A stretch of 57,911 nucleotides of DNA from Bacteroidaceae bacterium (GTDB lineage Bacteria; Bacteroidota; Bacteroidia; Bacteroidales; Bacteroidaceae). How positions within the stretch are numbered: position 1 is the stretch's first letter; the number at the start of each line of letters is the position of its first letter. Shown here piece after piece: positions 1 to 9,244 of the stretch. The notes beneath the pieces were generated by a model that saw nothing but the letters and a program-made list of their open reading frames with translations, was not told the DNA's origin and did no database searches. The DNA lies in NCBI GenBank assembly GCA_017622495.1, contig JAGAQY010000058.1, positions 1 through 57,911 on the forward strand. The letters run 5' to 3'. The position numbers were made by a program, and so were the translations under genes.

Positions 1-180
1 CTTCACGCCATGATCGGTAATGACATACTGCTGGCCCAGAGCCTTCACATCCACCCGTTTGGTCTTGGCAAACCACTCCGACATCTCCGCACCGTCGGGC
101 CACTCATCCTTTGCATTCAAAGATACACTGCCCACAAGTAGTAACAGAGTAAGCAAACTTTTCACTGCAACGTTTCTCAT
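1..180 (-). CDS. Secreted pectin lyase-fold / GH28-like enzyme, N-terminal part only
   Basis: The gene is cut by the left edge; only the first 60 residues are visible. They start with a signal peptide (MRNVAVKSLLTLLLLVGSVS, cleavage probably after LNA) followed by DEWPDG, a W-F pair and VITDHGVK. This opening (WPDG, then V..LG..Y.ITD.GVK) is typical of Bacteroidetes right-handed beta-helix polysaccharide-degrading enzymes of the GH28/pectate-lyase superfamily; catalytic residues lie outside the window. Periplasmic or surface location is inferred. A near-consensus -7 box, TATCTTCG, lies on the minus strand at 216-223. Family assignment is moderate because no catalytic motif can be seen. Confidence 0.55.
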   Translation of the reverse strand, partial: MRNVAVKSLLTLLLLVGSVSLNAKDEWPDGAEMSEWFAKTKRVDVKALGQQYVITDHGVK

Positions 181-663
181 AACTATCGTATTTGTTTAGA
201 TTGTAAATTAATGAGCGAAGATAAGCAAAAAAAATGAAAACATTCCAATTTCGGTTAAAGATTTCTTATCACATAGGGACTTTTGCACATAAATCGCCAA
301 TAGAGATTGCACACATGTGGTGCGAGCGGTACATGCATGTACCAAAATCCGTGCATACATGTGATGGATTGGTTGCGTGCATAAGCGTGTGCAAAAGAGG
401 GACATCACTGATGAAAAGGACGTTTCTAAGGATTCGTGTATACAAGCACAGCACTTTACCGAACAAAAAAGTTTTATTTTTGGCCTGGCAAGGTGCACAT
501 TGCCTCAATCGTAAAATAGTATCCATATGGAGATACTCCAGTATCAGTGTGTAGAGACTGGAATTTCTGTGCGTAGAGACTGTAGTCTCTATGCAGTGAA
601 ACTCGAGTCTCACTGCGCTGAAATAAAGTGGTACTCCCTCCATCAATAGCGAATCACTTGGCG

Positions 664-945
664 GTCAAGCTCCGAAGGTCGCTGGCCGAAGGGAAAAGCA
701 AATGCCCAAATAAATTTGGCATTTCACTCGGCTTGCACTATCTTTAGTTTGCTATCGCAAACAGAAGATAGGCTGCGGCTCAGAACCGAAGGTCGCTGGC
801 CAAAGGGAAAAGCAAATGCCCAAATAAATTTGGCATTTCACTCGCCTTGCACTATCTTTATCTTTGCTACGCAAAGAAGAAATTAGGCGGCGGCTCAGAA
901 ATGCTCAAATAAATTTGGCATTTCATTCGCCTTGCACTAATTTTG
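664..945 (+). repeat. Tandem diverged repeat (family A), three copies
   Basis: Copies lie at about 664-771, 784-880 and 899-945. Each contains AAATGCCCAAATAAATTTGG, then GCATTTCACTCG, CTTGCACTA and a -7-like box. In copy 1 CTATCTT (738-744) pairs with AAGATAG (765-771) around an inner GTTTGC/GCAAAC stem. A related element before folP pairs CTAATTT with AAATTAG at the same place, so the arms co-vary. Confidence 0.75.
915..945 (+). promoter_or_regulatory. Bacteroides-type promoter of the GH43/CotH gene
   Basis: TTG at 915-917, a 20-bp spacer and TAATTTTG at 938-945 match the Bacteroidetes primary-sigma consensus (TTG, 19-21 bp, TAnnTTTG). Transcription should begin near 951, about 20 nt before the ATG at 971. 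The promoter is the last copy of the family A repeat. Confidence 0.75.
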
Positions 946-970
946 TAACATAAAATCAGACAAAACATTT

Positions 971-3900
971 ATGAAGCGTCTCTCACAGATAGCCCTCATG
1001 GCTTGGATATGTGCACTCTCTTTCGCACAGACCACCGAACAAGCAGAACTTAAAGTACACTACACATTTGCATCGACCAGCAGTGCCGTAGGCGACCACA
1101 CCGGCACACTACAGGGTGGGGCCTCGCTCACCTCCGTAGCCGGACTGCCTGTACTCGCCTTGGGAGCCAGCAACGGCTACTTCGATATGGGTGCCTCGGT
1201 AGGTGATGTCATCGCTACGCTGAACGACTTCACCATCTCGACCAACGTATACATACCCAGCACCACAGCCTTGGGGAGCAACGGCAACTTCATCTACACC
1301 TTTGCCAACTCTACCAACATCGCCAGTGACCGTAATGGATGTATCTTCTTCGGAGCCAATGAGACACGCTACACCATCTGCCTCACCAACTATCAGGCCG
1401 AAAAGAATGTGATAGCCAACTACCGTTTCCCTACCGGCGACTGGCACACACTCACCTACCGCCAGGCAGGGGGCACAGGCGAGCTGTTTCTCGATGGTGT
1501 AGAGATAGCCTCAAGCAGCATATCCATCAATCCCAGCCAGTTGGGCGCTACGCCCTACAACTTCATAGGACGTCCCTGCTACCAGGGCGACGTGTACCTG
1601 AAGGAGGCACAGTACAATGACTTCCGCATATACGACGGTGCTGTAAACGATGCCACAGTAGCCGCACTGACACAAAACACGGCCAAACTGAACAACGAGC
1701 TGTACACATCACAAATCACCGCCCTCATGGAGAGCGTGACGTTAGACGCTACGGTGCTCTATGAAGATATCACACTGCCTACACCCGGCAGCAATGGCAT
1801 CAGTGTGACATGGAGCTCGTCAAATGAGAGTGTGGTAAGCGCTACAGGCGTGGTAAACCGCCCGGCATACGGCAGCAGCGACGCTACAGTGACACTCACC
1901 GCTAGATTCAGCAAGGGCGGCATCAGCAAACAGAAAACATTCACGGTAACCGTACCGGCAGCAATGGACGACAATGCCAGCGTAACAGCCGACATCGAGG
2001 CCATCGACATCAAAGGACATCTCGACAACCTGATGAGCAACCTCTACCTGCCCACCATGGGACACGAGGGAAGCAATATCACATGGACATCGAGCGAGCC
2101 TTCATACCTAAGCCCTGAAGGAGAATTGCTGAAGCAGCCTACCAAAGGTAAGCAGCACGTGCAGCTCACAGCCAACGTGAGCAAGGGCACGGCCAGCCAG
2201 ACCAAGACATGGGACATATACATCGCCCAGAAGCTGCAGATGGAGTACTACCTCTTCGCCTACTTCAACGGCAACTCCCAGTGGCAAGAGCAGATATGCT
2301 TTGCACTCAGCACCGACGGATACAACTACACCCCGCTCAACAACGGTAATCCCATCATCAACTCGGCAGACATCGCATTGAAGCAAGCCGTGCGCGACCC
2401 CCATATACTGCGTGGCGAAGACGGATATTTCTATATGGTGGTGACCGATATGCGCTCATCGCAAGGCTGGAGCTCCAACGACGGCATGGTGCTGCTGCGC
2501 TCCAAGGATATGGTCAACTGGACACACAAGGCTATCGACTTCCCTACCCGATGGCCCGAACGTTTCGACCGCGATGCCCTCACACAGGTATGGGCACCGC
2601 AGACCATCTACGACCCCGAAGAGGGCAAGTACATGGTGTACTACGCCATCGGCGAGAGCGGCAAGAACTATATCACTTACTACTCGTATGCCAATGAGGA
2701 CTTCACCGACCTGACCGAGCCGCAGGTGCTCTACAACCATGGAGGCGACAACACCATCGATGCCGACATCGTATGGTACAACGGACTGTACCACATGTTC
2801 TTCAAGACCGAGGGACAAGGCAACGGCATACAGAAGGCCACCGCCAAGACCCTGCGCGGCGAGTGGACACCCGAATACAAGTACCTGCAGCAGACCTCAG
2901 TAGCCGTAGAGGGTTCGGGCGTGTTCCGCCTGATCGACTCCGACACGTGGGTGCTGATGTATGACTGCTACACCAGCGGCATGTATGAATACTGCACCAG
3001 CACCGACCTGAGCAACTTCACCAAGAAGTGCAACTCGGCCAACACCAGCATCTTCACCCCACGCCACGGCACCACCATCGCCATCACTGCCGAAGAGGCA
3101 GAACGCCTTGTAGAGCAATGGCCCAGCGACGGACTGAGCCTCAAGGACTGGATTGACGTCACCGACACCTATATACAGAATCCGCGCTTCGACAACAATT
3201 CATCACAAGGTTGGGAATATACAAGCGACGCCTCGAGCCAGCAAACCGGCTACGAGGGCATGGAGTTCTGGAACGGCACATTCGACATCCACCAGACCCT
3301 ATCGGTACCCAACGGCAAATACCGCTTGTCGGTGCAGAGCTACTACCGCACCACCGACAATGACTGGGCCTACAACAACTATGCCAACGGCACCGAAGAA
3401 CTCACCGCCTACCTCTATGCCAACGACGAGCAAGTGCCCATCGTGAGCGTATACTCAGAGTACCTTACCGAAGACTGCGGCAGTTGCTGGAGCACACGAG
3501 CAGACGGATGGACCTATCACTACTTCCCCAACGGCATGGTGAGCGGAGCCTACTGCTTCGAGCAAGACATGTACAACAACAGCATTGACGTGGAGGTGAC
3601 CGACGGCACACTCACCATAGGCATAGCCAACCATACTTATCAGAATAGCAACTGGTGCATGATGGACAACTTCAAACTGGAGTACTACGGTAAAATGGTT
3701 CCCGTGGAGAGCATCACCCTCTCACGCTCCATACAGACGATGATTGAGGGAGAGAGTGTACAACTCACCGCAACGATCACACCAGACAATGCCACCTATA
3801 ACAAACTCAACTGGACATCTGACAATGAGCAAATAGCCACCGTAGATGCTACCGGAAAGGTGACAGCTATCAAGGAGGGGACCACAGTCATTTATGCCCA

Positions 3901-6900
3901 TGCCACAGACGATAGTGGCATATCGGCCAAGTGCAGAGTGGTAGTCCGACGCTCCATCCCTACATCGGAGTCGCTCATCATCAACGAGATACAATCGGCC
4001 AACATCGACATGTATGTAGACCCCTCGTTCAACTACGGCGCATGGGTAGAACTCTACAACCCCACCAGCAAGGCAGTGAGCCTCAACGGACTATACATCA
4101 GTGATGATGCTACAAACCTCACCAAACATAAGCTCGGGAATGTAGGCACACTGCCAGCCAAAGGATACCATGTGCTGTGGTTCGACCACTATAGTCACAT
4201 CTACGCCCCCACACAAATCGACTTCAAGCTCGACTACGACGGAGGCACCATCTATATCAGCACCTCCGACGGCGAGGTGATAGCCAGCCAGGACTTCCCC
4301 ATGGCGGTGCCACGCACCTCGTATGCCCGCACCACCGACGGCACAGGCGAATGGGAACGCACCGCCGAGCCTACGCCCGGCGAGAGCAATACCACAAGCA
4401 CCTTTACCGCAGAGCGTCTCGAAGCTCCTGTAGTAGACAGGGATGCCTGCCTATTTACCGACCCCTTCACGGTGAACGTACAGATACCAGCAGGCGCCAC
4501 CCTGCGCTACACCACCGACGGCACCACCCCTACTCTCACCAACGGAAGCACCAGCAGCAACGGCAAATTCACCGTCAATAGCACCACTACCTACCGCTTC
4601 TGCCTGTTCCAGGAAGGCAAGCTGCCCAGTCAGGTCATCACACGTTCATACCTATATAAAGACAGAGACTACACACTGCCTATCATTTCCGTTGTCACCG
4701 ACCCCATCAACCTCTACGACGACAGTCTCGGCGTATATGTAAAGGGTGTCAATGGACGTACGGGTAACGGACAGAGCACACCCTGCAACTGGAATATGGA
4801 CTGGGACCGCCCCGTAAACTTCGAGTACATCACACCCGATGGCGGCATGGTGGTAAACCAAGAGGTGGACTTCGCCATGTGTGGCGGATGGAGCCGTGCA
4901 TGGGCACCCCACTCCTTCAAGCTCAAAGCGGGCAAGATATATGAGGGAAACAACTCTATTGACTATCCCTTCTTTGCCAACAAGCCCTACCTGAAGCATA
5001 AGACACTGCAGATACGCAACGGCGGCAACGACACCGACTGCCGCATCAAGGATGCTGCCCTGCAGGAGATTGTACACCGCTCGGGACTCGACGTCGACGG
5101 ACAGTCGACACAGCCCGTCGCGCACTTCATCAATGGCCAGTATGTGAGTATGCTCAACATGCGTGAGCCCAACAACAAGCACTTTGCATACGCCAACTAC
5201 GGCATCGACACCGACGAGATGGACCAGTTTGAGATGAGCCCCGACTCGGGCTACGTGCAGATGGAGGGCGACAGAGAGGCTTTCCTCGAATGGTATGCCC
5301 TCTCGGCGAATGCTGCTGACGAGGCCACTTATGAAGAGATACGCAACCTGGTGGATATCGACGAATACATCAACTACATGGCCGTAGAGTTTTACCTCGG
5401 CGGCAACGACTGGCCACAAAACAACATCAAGGGATTCCGTCCCCGCACCGAAGACGGCAGATTCCGCTTCGTGATGTTCGACCTCGACGGCACCCTTGCC
5501 ACCACCAGTCCCTTCTACACCTTCGAGGGCAAGCAGACCTACACCTTCGATTATATCTACGACCTTGGAGGACGCCTCACCGAGGAGATTGAGATGGTGA
5601 CCATCTTCCTCAACATGCTCAATAACGACTCGTTCCGCAAGCAGTTTATCGACACCTACTGCCTTGTGGCAGGCAGCGTGTTCAAGCCTGAGCGTTGCAA
5701 TGCCATCATTGATGAGATGGCCGCACGCATTGCTCCAGCACTGGCCTTTGACGGACGTTCACCCTATGGCACAGCCAACCAGCTGAAGAGCGCACTTGCC
5801 AACCGCCAAGGCAGCATGATACAGGCACTCATCGACTACTGGCGTATGGGGCTCAGCAGCGATATGCAGCAAGCTGTATCTATCTCGGCCAATGTGGATG
5901 ACGTATCGCTCAGCGTGAACGGCATGGAGATACCTACCGACAAGTTCAGCGGCGCACTCTTTGCCCCCATCACCCTGAAAGCCGAGCCCAAGGCGGGTTA
6001 CCGCTTCGTGGGCTGGAGCAGCGAGAGCACCACTATAACGGCAACATTGGTTAGCTCCGATGCCACATGGAACTACTACGACCAAGGCTCACTCGACGGC
6101 AAGAACTGGACAGCCACCACCTACTCAACCGCTACATGGAACAGTGGCAAGGCACCTCTCGGCTACTACACCGGCGACAGCAACAACAGCCGCGGATACA
6201 ACACCACACTTGACTATGGCACCGATGCCAGCAGCAAGCGCCCCACCTACTATTTCCGCACCAAGTTCACCCTGTCCAAAGCGCCTGTAGCAAGCGATGT
6301 ATTCCAGTTCCACTATACCGTAGACGACGGCATGGTCATCTATGTCAACGGCAAGGAGGCCGCCCGCTACCTGATGCCCGATGGCACCATCAGCTATAGC
6401 ACATACGCAACAAGCCACGCCAACGGCAATCCCGACCAGGGCATACTGACGCTTGATGCCAGTCTGTTCAAGAGAGGAACGAACGTCATTGCCGTAGAGG
6501 TGCACAACAACAATGGCACATCATCGGACATCTACTTCAGTGGAGAACTCACCCAAGCTACCACCTCCAGCAGCGCTGAAAATATCGTATGTGAGGATAT
6601 GGAATATGCATTGCCTCAGGGAAGCCACACACTCGTAGCCCTCTACGAACCGCTTACCGAGGAGGAGATGGCAGAGCATGCGATGCGCCCCGTACGCATC
6701 AATGAGCTCAGTGCCGACAATAGTATCTACGTCAACGAATACTACAAGAAGAACGACTGGATAGAGCTGTACAACACCACGGACGAGCCAATTGACGTTG
6801 CAGGCATGTACCTGAGCGATGATCTGGACACACCAACAAAGTATCAGATTGAGGGTGGTGTAAACACCGTTATCGAGCCTCACAGCTACCTCATCATCTG

Positions 6901-7420
6901 GGCCGACAAGCTGATGACCTTCACCCAGCTGCATGCACCTTTCAAACTCGCAGCTGAGGGAGGATACGTGACACTTACGGCTGCCGACCTCTCTTGGGGC
7001 GACACCATCTACTATGAGCCACATCTCGGCATCGAATCGGTTGGTCTTTACCCCGACGGTAGCAGCGATGTATATGTGATGACCATACCTACCATTGCCA
7101 AAACAAACATCATCAACAGCTATGCTGCATGGCTTGAGCAGCCCGAGATACCCGAGAATGGAGAGGGCATCGACGATGTAGCAGCAGAAACGCTGAAGGT
7201 ACTCATCACCGACAACAAGCTCTACATCTACAGTGCAGAGGCTACAGCTGCTTCGGTAACCGTCTATACACCTACAGGACAGCAATGCGTGAAGGTACAA
7301 ACCGAACTTGCTGACGGACATGCATGTATCGAGCTCAGCACATTGCCTACTGGTACCTATATCGTAGCTGTGAGCGACTCGAACGGAAATACGGAAACTC
7401 TGAAAATTAGAATTGAATAA
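971..7420 (+). CDS. Giant secreted GH43 / CotH-kinase fusion protein with lamin-tail and Ig-like domains
   Basis: 2149 residues. Visible order: signal peptide (1-20, ending SFAQ); LamG-like sandwich (about 60-230); two atrophied Ig-like repeats (about 240-415); a GH43 five-blade propeller (about 420-720) with RDPHI (475), IDADIVWYNGLYHMF and AVEGSGVF as the expected Asp, Asp, Glu positions; a CBM-like jelly roll opening WIDVTDTYIQNPRF (about 727-900); BIG_2 (about 910-990); lamin-tail domain (about 1000-1130); chitobiase C-terminal-like domain (about 1150-1225); CotH-type kinase (about 1235-1630) with NDWPQNNIKGF and VMFDLDG; another sandwich (about 1695-1860); a second lamin-tail domain (about 1906-2040); and a C-terminal sorting-like domain (2073-end). 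It probably acts on arabinan/xylan-type glycans at the cell surface and may also phosphorylate surface proteins. The GH43-CotH combination is unusual. Confidence 0.8.
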   Translation: MKRLSQIALMAWICALSFAQTTEQAELKVHYTFASTSSAVGDHTGTLQGGASLTSVAGLPVLALGASNGYFDMGASVGDVIATLNDFTISTNVYIPSTTALGSNGNFIYTFANSTNIASDRNGCIFFGANETRYTICLTNYQAEKNVIANYRFPTGDWHTLTYRQAGGTGELFLDGVEIASSSISINPSQLGATPYNFIGRPCYQGDVYLKEAQYNDFRIYDGAVNDATVAALTQNTAKLNNELYTSQITALMESVTLDATVLYEDITLPTPGSNGISVTWSSSNESVVSATGVVNRPAYGSSDATVTLTARFSKGGISKQKTFTVTVPAAMDDNASVTADIEAIDIKGHLDNLMSNLYLPTMGHEGSNITWTSSEPSYLSPEGELLKQPTKGKQHVQLTANVSKGTASQTKTWDIYIAQKLQMEYYLFAYFNGNSQWQEQICFALSTDGYNYTPLNNGNPIINSADIALKQAVRDPHILRGEDGYFYMVVTDMRSSQGWSSNDGMVLLRSKDMVNWTHKAIDFPTRWPERFDRDALTQVWAPQTIYDPEEGKYMVYYAIGESGKNYITYYSYANEDFTDLTEPQVLYNHGGDNTIDADIVWYNGLYHMFFKTEGQGNGIQKATAKTLRGEWTPEYKYLQQTSVAVEGSGVFRLIDSDTWVLMYDCYTSGMYEYCTSTDLSNFTKKCNSANTSIFTPRHGTTIAITAEEAERLVEQWPSDGLSLKDWIDVTDTYIQNPRFDNNSSQGWEYTSDASSQQTGYEGMEFWNGTFDIHQTLSVPNGKYRLSVQSYYRTTDNDWAYNNYANGTEELTAYLYANDEQVPIVSVYSEYLTEDCGSCWSTRADGWTYHYFPNGMVSGAYCFEQDMYNNSIDVEVTDGTLTIGIANHTYQNSNWCMMDNFKLEYYGKMVPVESITLSRSIQTMIEGESVQLTATITPDNATYNKLNWTSDNEQIATVDATGKVTAIKEGTTVIYAHATDDSGISAKCRVVVRRSIPTSESLIINEIQSANIDMYVDPSFNYGAWVELYNPTSKAVSLNGLYISDDATNLTKHKLGNVGTLPAKGYHVLWFDHYSHIYAPTQIDFKLDYDGGTIYISTSDGEVIASQDFPMAVPRTSYARTTDGTGEWERTAEPTPGESNTTSTFTAERLEAPVVDRDACLFTDPFTVNVQIPAGATLRYTTDGTTPTLTNGSTSSNGKFTVNSTTTYRFCLFQEGKLPSQVITRSYLYKDRDYTLPIISVVTDPINLYDDSLGVYVKGVNGRTGNGQSTPCNWNMDWDRPVNFEYITPDGGMVVNQEVDFAMCGGWSRAWAPHSFKLKAGKIYEGNNSIDYPFFANKPYLKHKTLQIRNGGNDTDCRIKDAALQEIVHRSGLDVDGQSTQPVAHFINGQYVSMLNMREPNNKHFAYANYGIDTDEMDQFEMSPDSGYVQMEGDREAFLEWYALSANAADEATYEEIRNLVDIDEYINYMAVEFYLGGNDWPQNNIKGFRPRTEDGRFRFVMFDLDGTLATTSPFYTFEGKQTYTFDYIYDLGGRLTEEIEMVTIFLNMLNNDSFRKQFIDTYCLVAGSVFKPERCNAIIDEMAARIAPALAFDGRSPYGTANQLKSALANRQGSMIQALIDYWRMGLSSDMQQAVSISANVDDVSLSVNGMEIPTDKFSGALFAPITLKAEPKAGYRFVGWSSESTTITATLVSSDATWNYYDQGSLDGKNWTATTYSTATWNSGKAPLGYYTGDSNNSRGYNTTLDYGTDASSKRPTYYFRTKFTLSKAPVASDVFQFHYTVDDGMVIYVNGKEAARYLMPDGTISYSTYATSHANGNPDQGILTLDASLFKRGTNVIAVEVHNNNGTSSDIYFSGELTQATTSSSAENIVCEDMEYALPQGSHTLVALYEPLTEEEMAEHAMRPVRINELSADNSIYVNEYYKKNDWIELYNTTDEPIDVAGMYLSDDLDTPTKYQIEGGVNTVIEPHSYLIIWADKLMTFTQLHAPFKLAAEGGYVTLTAADLSWGDTIYYEPHLGIESVGLYPDGSSDVYVMTIPTIAKTNIINSYAAWLEQPEIPENGEGIDDVAAETLKVLITDNKLYIYSAEATAASVTVYTPTGQQCVKVQTELADGHACIELSTLPTGTYIVAVSDSNGNTETLKIRIE

Positions 7421-7432
7421 TACACATATTAT

Positions 7433-9100
7433 ATGAAGACAGACATTGAAATCGCACGCAACACCCCGTTGCTACCCATTGGAGAAATTGCCGCACAGGT
7501 AGGCATACCCGCCGAGAGTACAAACCCCTATGGCCACTACATGGCCAAGGTAGACGAGCACCTTATCGATGACGAGAAGGTGAAGCAAAGTAACCTCATC
7601 CTTGTCACTGCCATCACCCCCACCAAGGCGGGCATCGGTAAGACCACCGTATCCATCGGCCTTGCCCTCGGACTGAACAAGATAGGCAAGAAGACCATCG
7701 TGGCTCTGCGCGAGCCCTCGCTGGGTCCCTGCTTCGGCATGAAGGGCGGTGCTGCCGGCGGTGGCTACACCCAGGTGCTGCCCATGGACAAGATCAACCT
7801 CCACTTCACGGGCGACTTCCACGCTATCACCTCGGCCAACAACATGATTGCCGCACTGCTCGACAATTACATGTACCAGAACCGCGACAAAGGCATCGGC
7901 CTCAAGGAGGTGCTCTGGCGCCGCGTACTCGATGTCAACGACCGCTCACTGCGCTATATCGTCACAGGCCTTGGTCCCAAGACCAACGGCTTTGCACAGG
8001 AAGCAGGCTTCGACATCACTCCCGCCTCAGAAATCATGGCCATCCTATGCCTCGCTAAGGATGAGGATGACTTGCGCCGCCGCATCGAGAACATCCTGCT
8101 CGGCTTCACCTACGAGGGCAAGCCCTTCACCGTCAAGGACCTCGGCGTAGCAGGAGCCATCACCGTACTCCTCAAGGATGCCATCTCGCCCAACCTCGTG
8201 CAGACCACAGAGAATACGCCTGCCCTCGTGCATGGCGGACCGTTTGCCAACATCGCCCACGGATGCAACTCGGTGCTGGCAACCAAGCTGGCCATGACAT
8301 ACGCCGATTATGTCATCACTGAAGCAGGCTTCGGCGCCGACCTCGGAGCAGAGAAGTTCTACGACATCAAGTGCCGCAAGGCCGGACTCACCCCCAAGCT
8401 CACCGTGCTCGTAGCTACCGCCCGCGCACTGAAGATGCATGGTGGAGTACCTCAAGACCAAGTTTCAGAACCTAACCTCGAAGCCCTCAAGGCCGGTATG
8501 GTAAACCTCGACAAGCACTTGCGCAACCTGCAGTCGTTCGGGCAGACAGTAGTCGTTGCCTTCAACCGCTACAATGGCGACACCGACGAGGAGATCAACT
8601 ACGTTCGCCAGCATTGTGCCGAGCTTGGTGTGGGCTGTGAGGTCAACAATGCCTACGCTTTAGGTGGTGAAGGTGCAGCAGACCTGGCTCGCCTCGTGGT
8701 AGACACCATAGAGCAGAAACCCTCATCAGCGCTGCATTTCGCTTATGAGGACACCGACAGTGTAGAGGACAAGATTGGCAAGGTTGCCAAGAATCTTTAT
8801 GGTGCTGCATCAGTGACGCTGAGTGCTGCTGCCAAGAAGAAGCTCGCGATGATAGCCGAGCTCGGCTACACGCACTTCCCCATCTGCATAGCCAAGACCC
8901 AGTACTCCTTCTCTACCGATGCCAAGAAATATGGTGCCCCTGAGGGCTTTGGCTTCACTGTACAGGACATCGTCATCAATGCCGGTGCCGAAATGCTTGT
9001 AGTCATTGCCGGCGACATCATGCGCATGCCAGGCTTGCCCAAAGAGCCTGCAGCCCTGCACATCGACATCGTGAACGGACAGATTGAGGGACTGGATTAG
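7433..9100 (+). CDS. fhs: Formate--tetrahydrofolate ligase
   Basis: Makes 10-formyl-tetrahydrofolate from formate, tetrahydrofolate and ATP in the cytoplasm, feeding purine synthesis and one-carbon metabolism. The 555 residues match the full family length. The ATP-binding loop [20 protein letters not shown] (about 63-82), [19 protein letters not shown] (about 98-116) and the [14 protein letters not shown] segment (about 266-279) are family hallmarks. The start follows the previous stop by 12 nt, so it may be co-transcribed with the unrelated giant gene upstream, though a promoter inside that gene cannot be excluded. A palindromic terminator follows at 9194-9219. Confidence 0.97.
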   Translation: MKTDIEIARNTPLLPIGEIAAQVGIPAESTNPYGHYMAKVDEHLIDDEKVKQSNLILVTAITPTKAGIGKTTVSIGLALGLNKIGKKTIVALREPSLGPCFGMKGGAAGGGYTQVLPMDKINLHFTGDFHAITSANNMIAALLDNYMYQNRDKGIGLKEVLWRRVLDVNDRSLRYIVTGLGPKTNGFAQEAGFDITPASEIMAILCLAKDEDDLRRRIENILLGFTYEGKPFTVKDLGVAGAITVLLKDAISPNLVQTTENTPALVHGGPFANIAHGCNSVLATKLAMTYADYVITEAGFGADLGAEKFYDIKCRKAGLTPKLTVLVATARALKMHGGVPQDQVSEPNLEALKAGMVNLDKHLRNLQSFGQTVVVAFNRYNGDTDEEINYVRQHCAELGVGCEVNNAYALGGEGAADLARLVVDTIEQKPSSALHFAYEDTDSVEDKIGKVAKNLYGAASVTLSAAAKKKLAMIAELGYTHFPICIAKTQYSFSTDAKKYGAPEGFGFTVQDIVINAGAEMLVVIAGDIMRMPGLPKEPAALHIDIVNGQIEGLD

Positions 9101-9193
9101 CTTGAGAGATGATGGTTGAGGGTAAGCGGCTCCGCCGATGATTAAAAATTAGCGGTAAAATCGTCCCCAACAACCATAAATTCACAGAACAAG

Positions 9194-9219
9194 AAAGGGT
9201 AGCCAATTGGCTACCCTTT
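9194..9219. terminator. Bidirectional terminator hairpin between convergent genes
   Basis: A perfect 11-bp stem AAAGGGTAGCC/GGCTACCCTTT with an AATT loop lies between fhs (plus) and the leftward secreted-protein gene. T-rich runs are short on both sides, but position and symmetry favour termination from both directions. Confidence 0.75.
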
Positions 9220-9244
9220 ACGCTTCTTATCAGAAGCGTAAGAT

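Larger units (their letters stand above)
181..970. other. Intergenic region with three promoter-bearing hairpin repeats
   Basis: No credible gene. 181-230 holds the leader and probable promoter of the leftward gene. 560-625 has small hairpins (AGAGACT/AGTCTCT and GCAGTGA/TCACTGC). From about 664 to 945 three diverged copies of one repeat follow each other, each with an AAATGCC/GGCATTT hairpin and then a TTG-N20-TAnnTTTG-like promoter. Confidence 0.7.

Noticed and set aside
234..554. 106-codon frame in the left intergenic region
   Set aside because: No signal, motif or start context, and a competing minus-strand frame covers the same bases; AT-rich intergenic DNA.
4652..5419. Long antisense reading frame (255 codons) within the GH43/CotH gene
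   Set aside because: It lies wholly opposite strong coding sequence with clear domains, has no start signal, and its translation resembles no family; typical shadow frame in a GC-biased gene.
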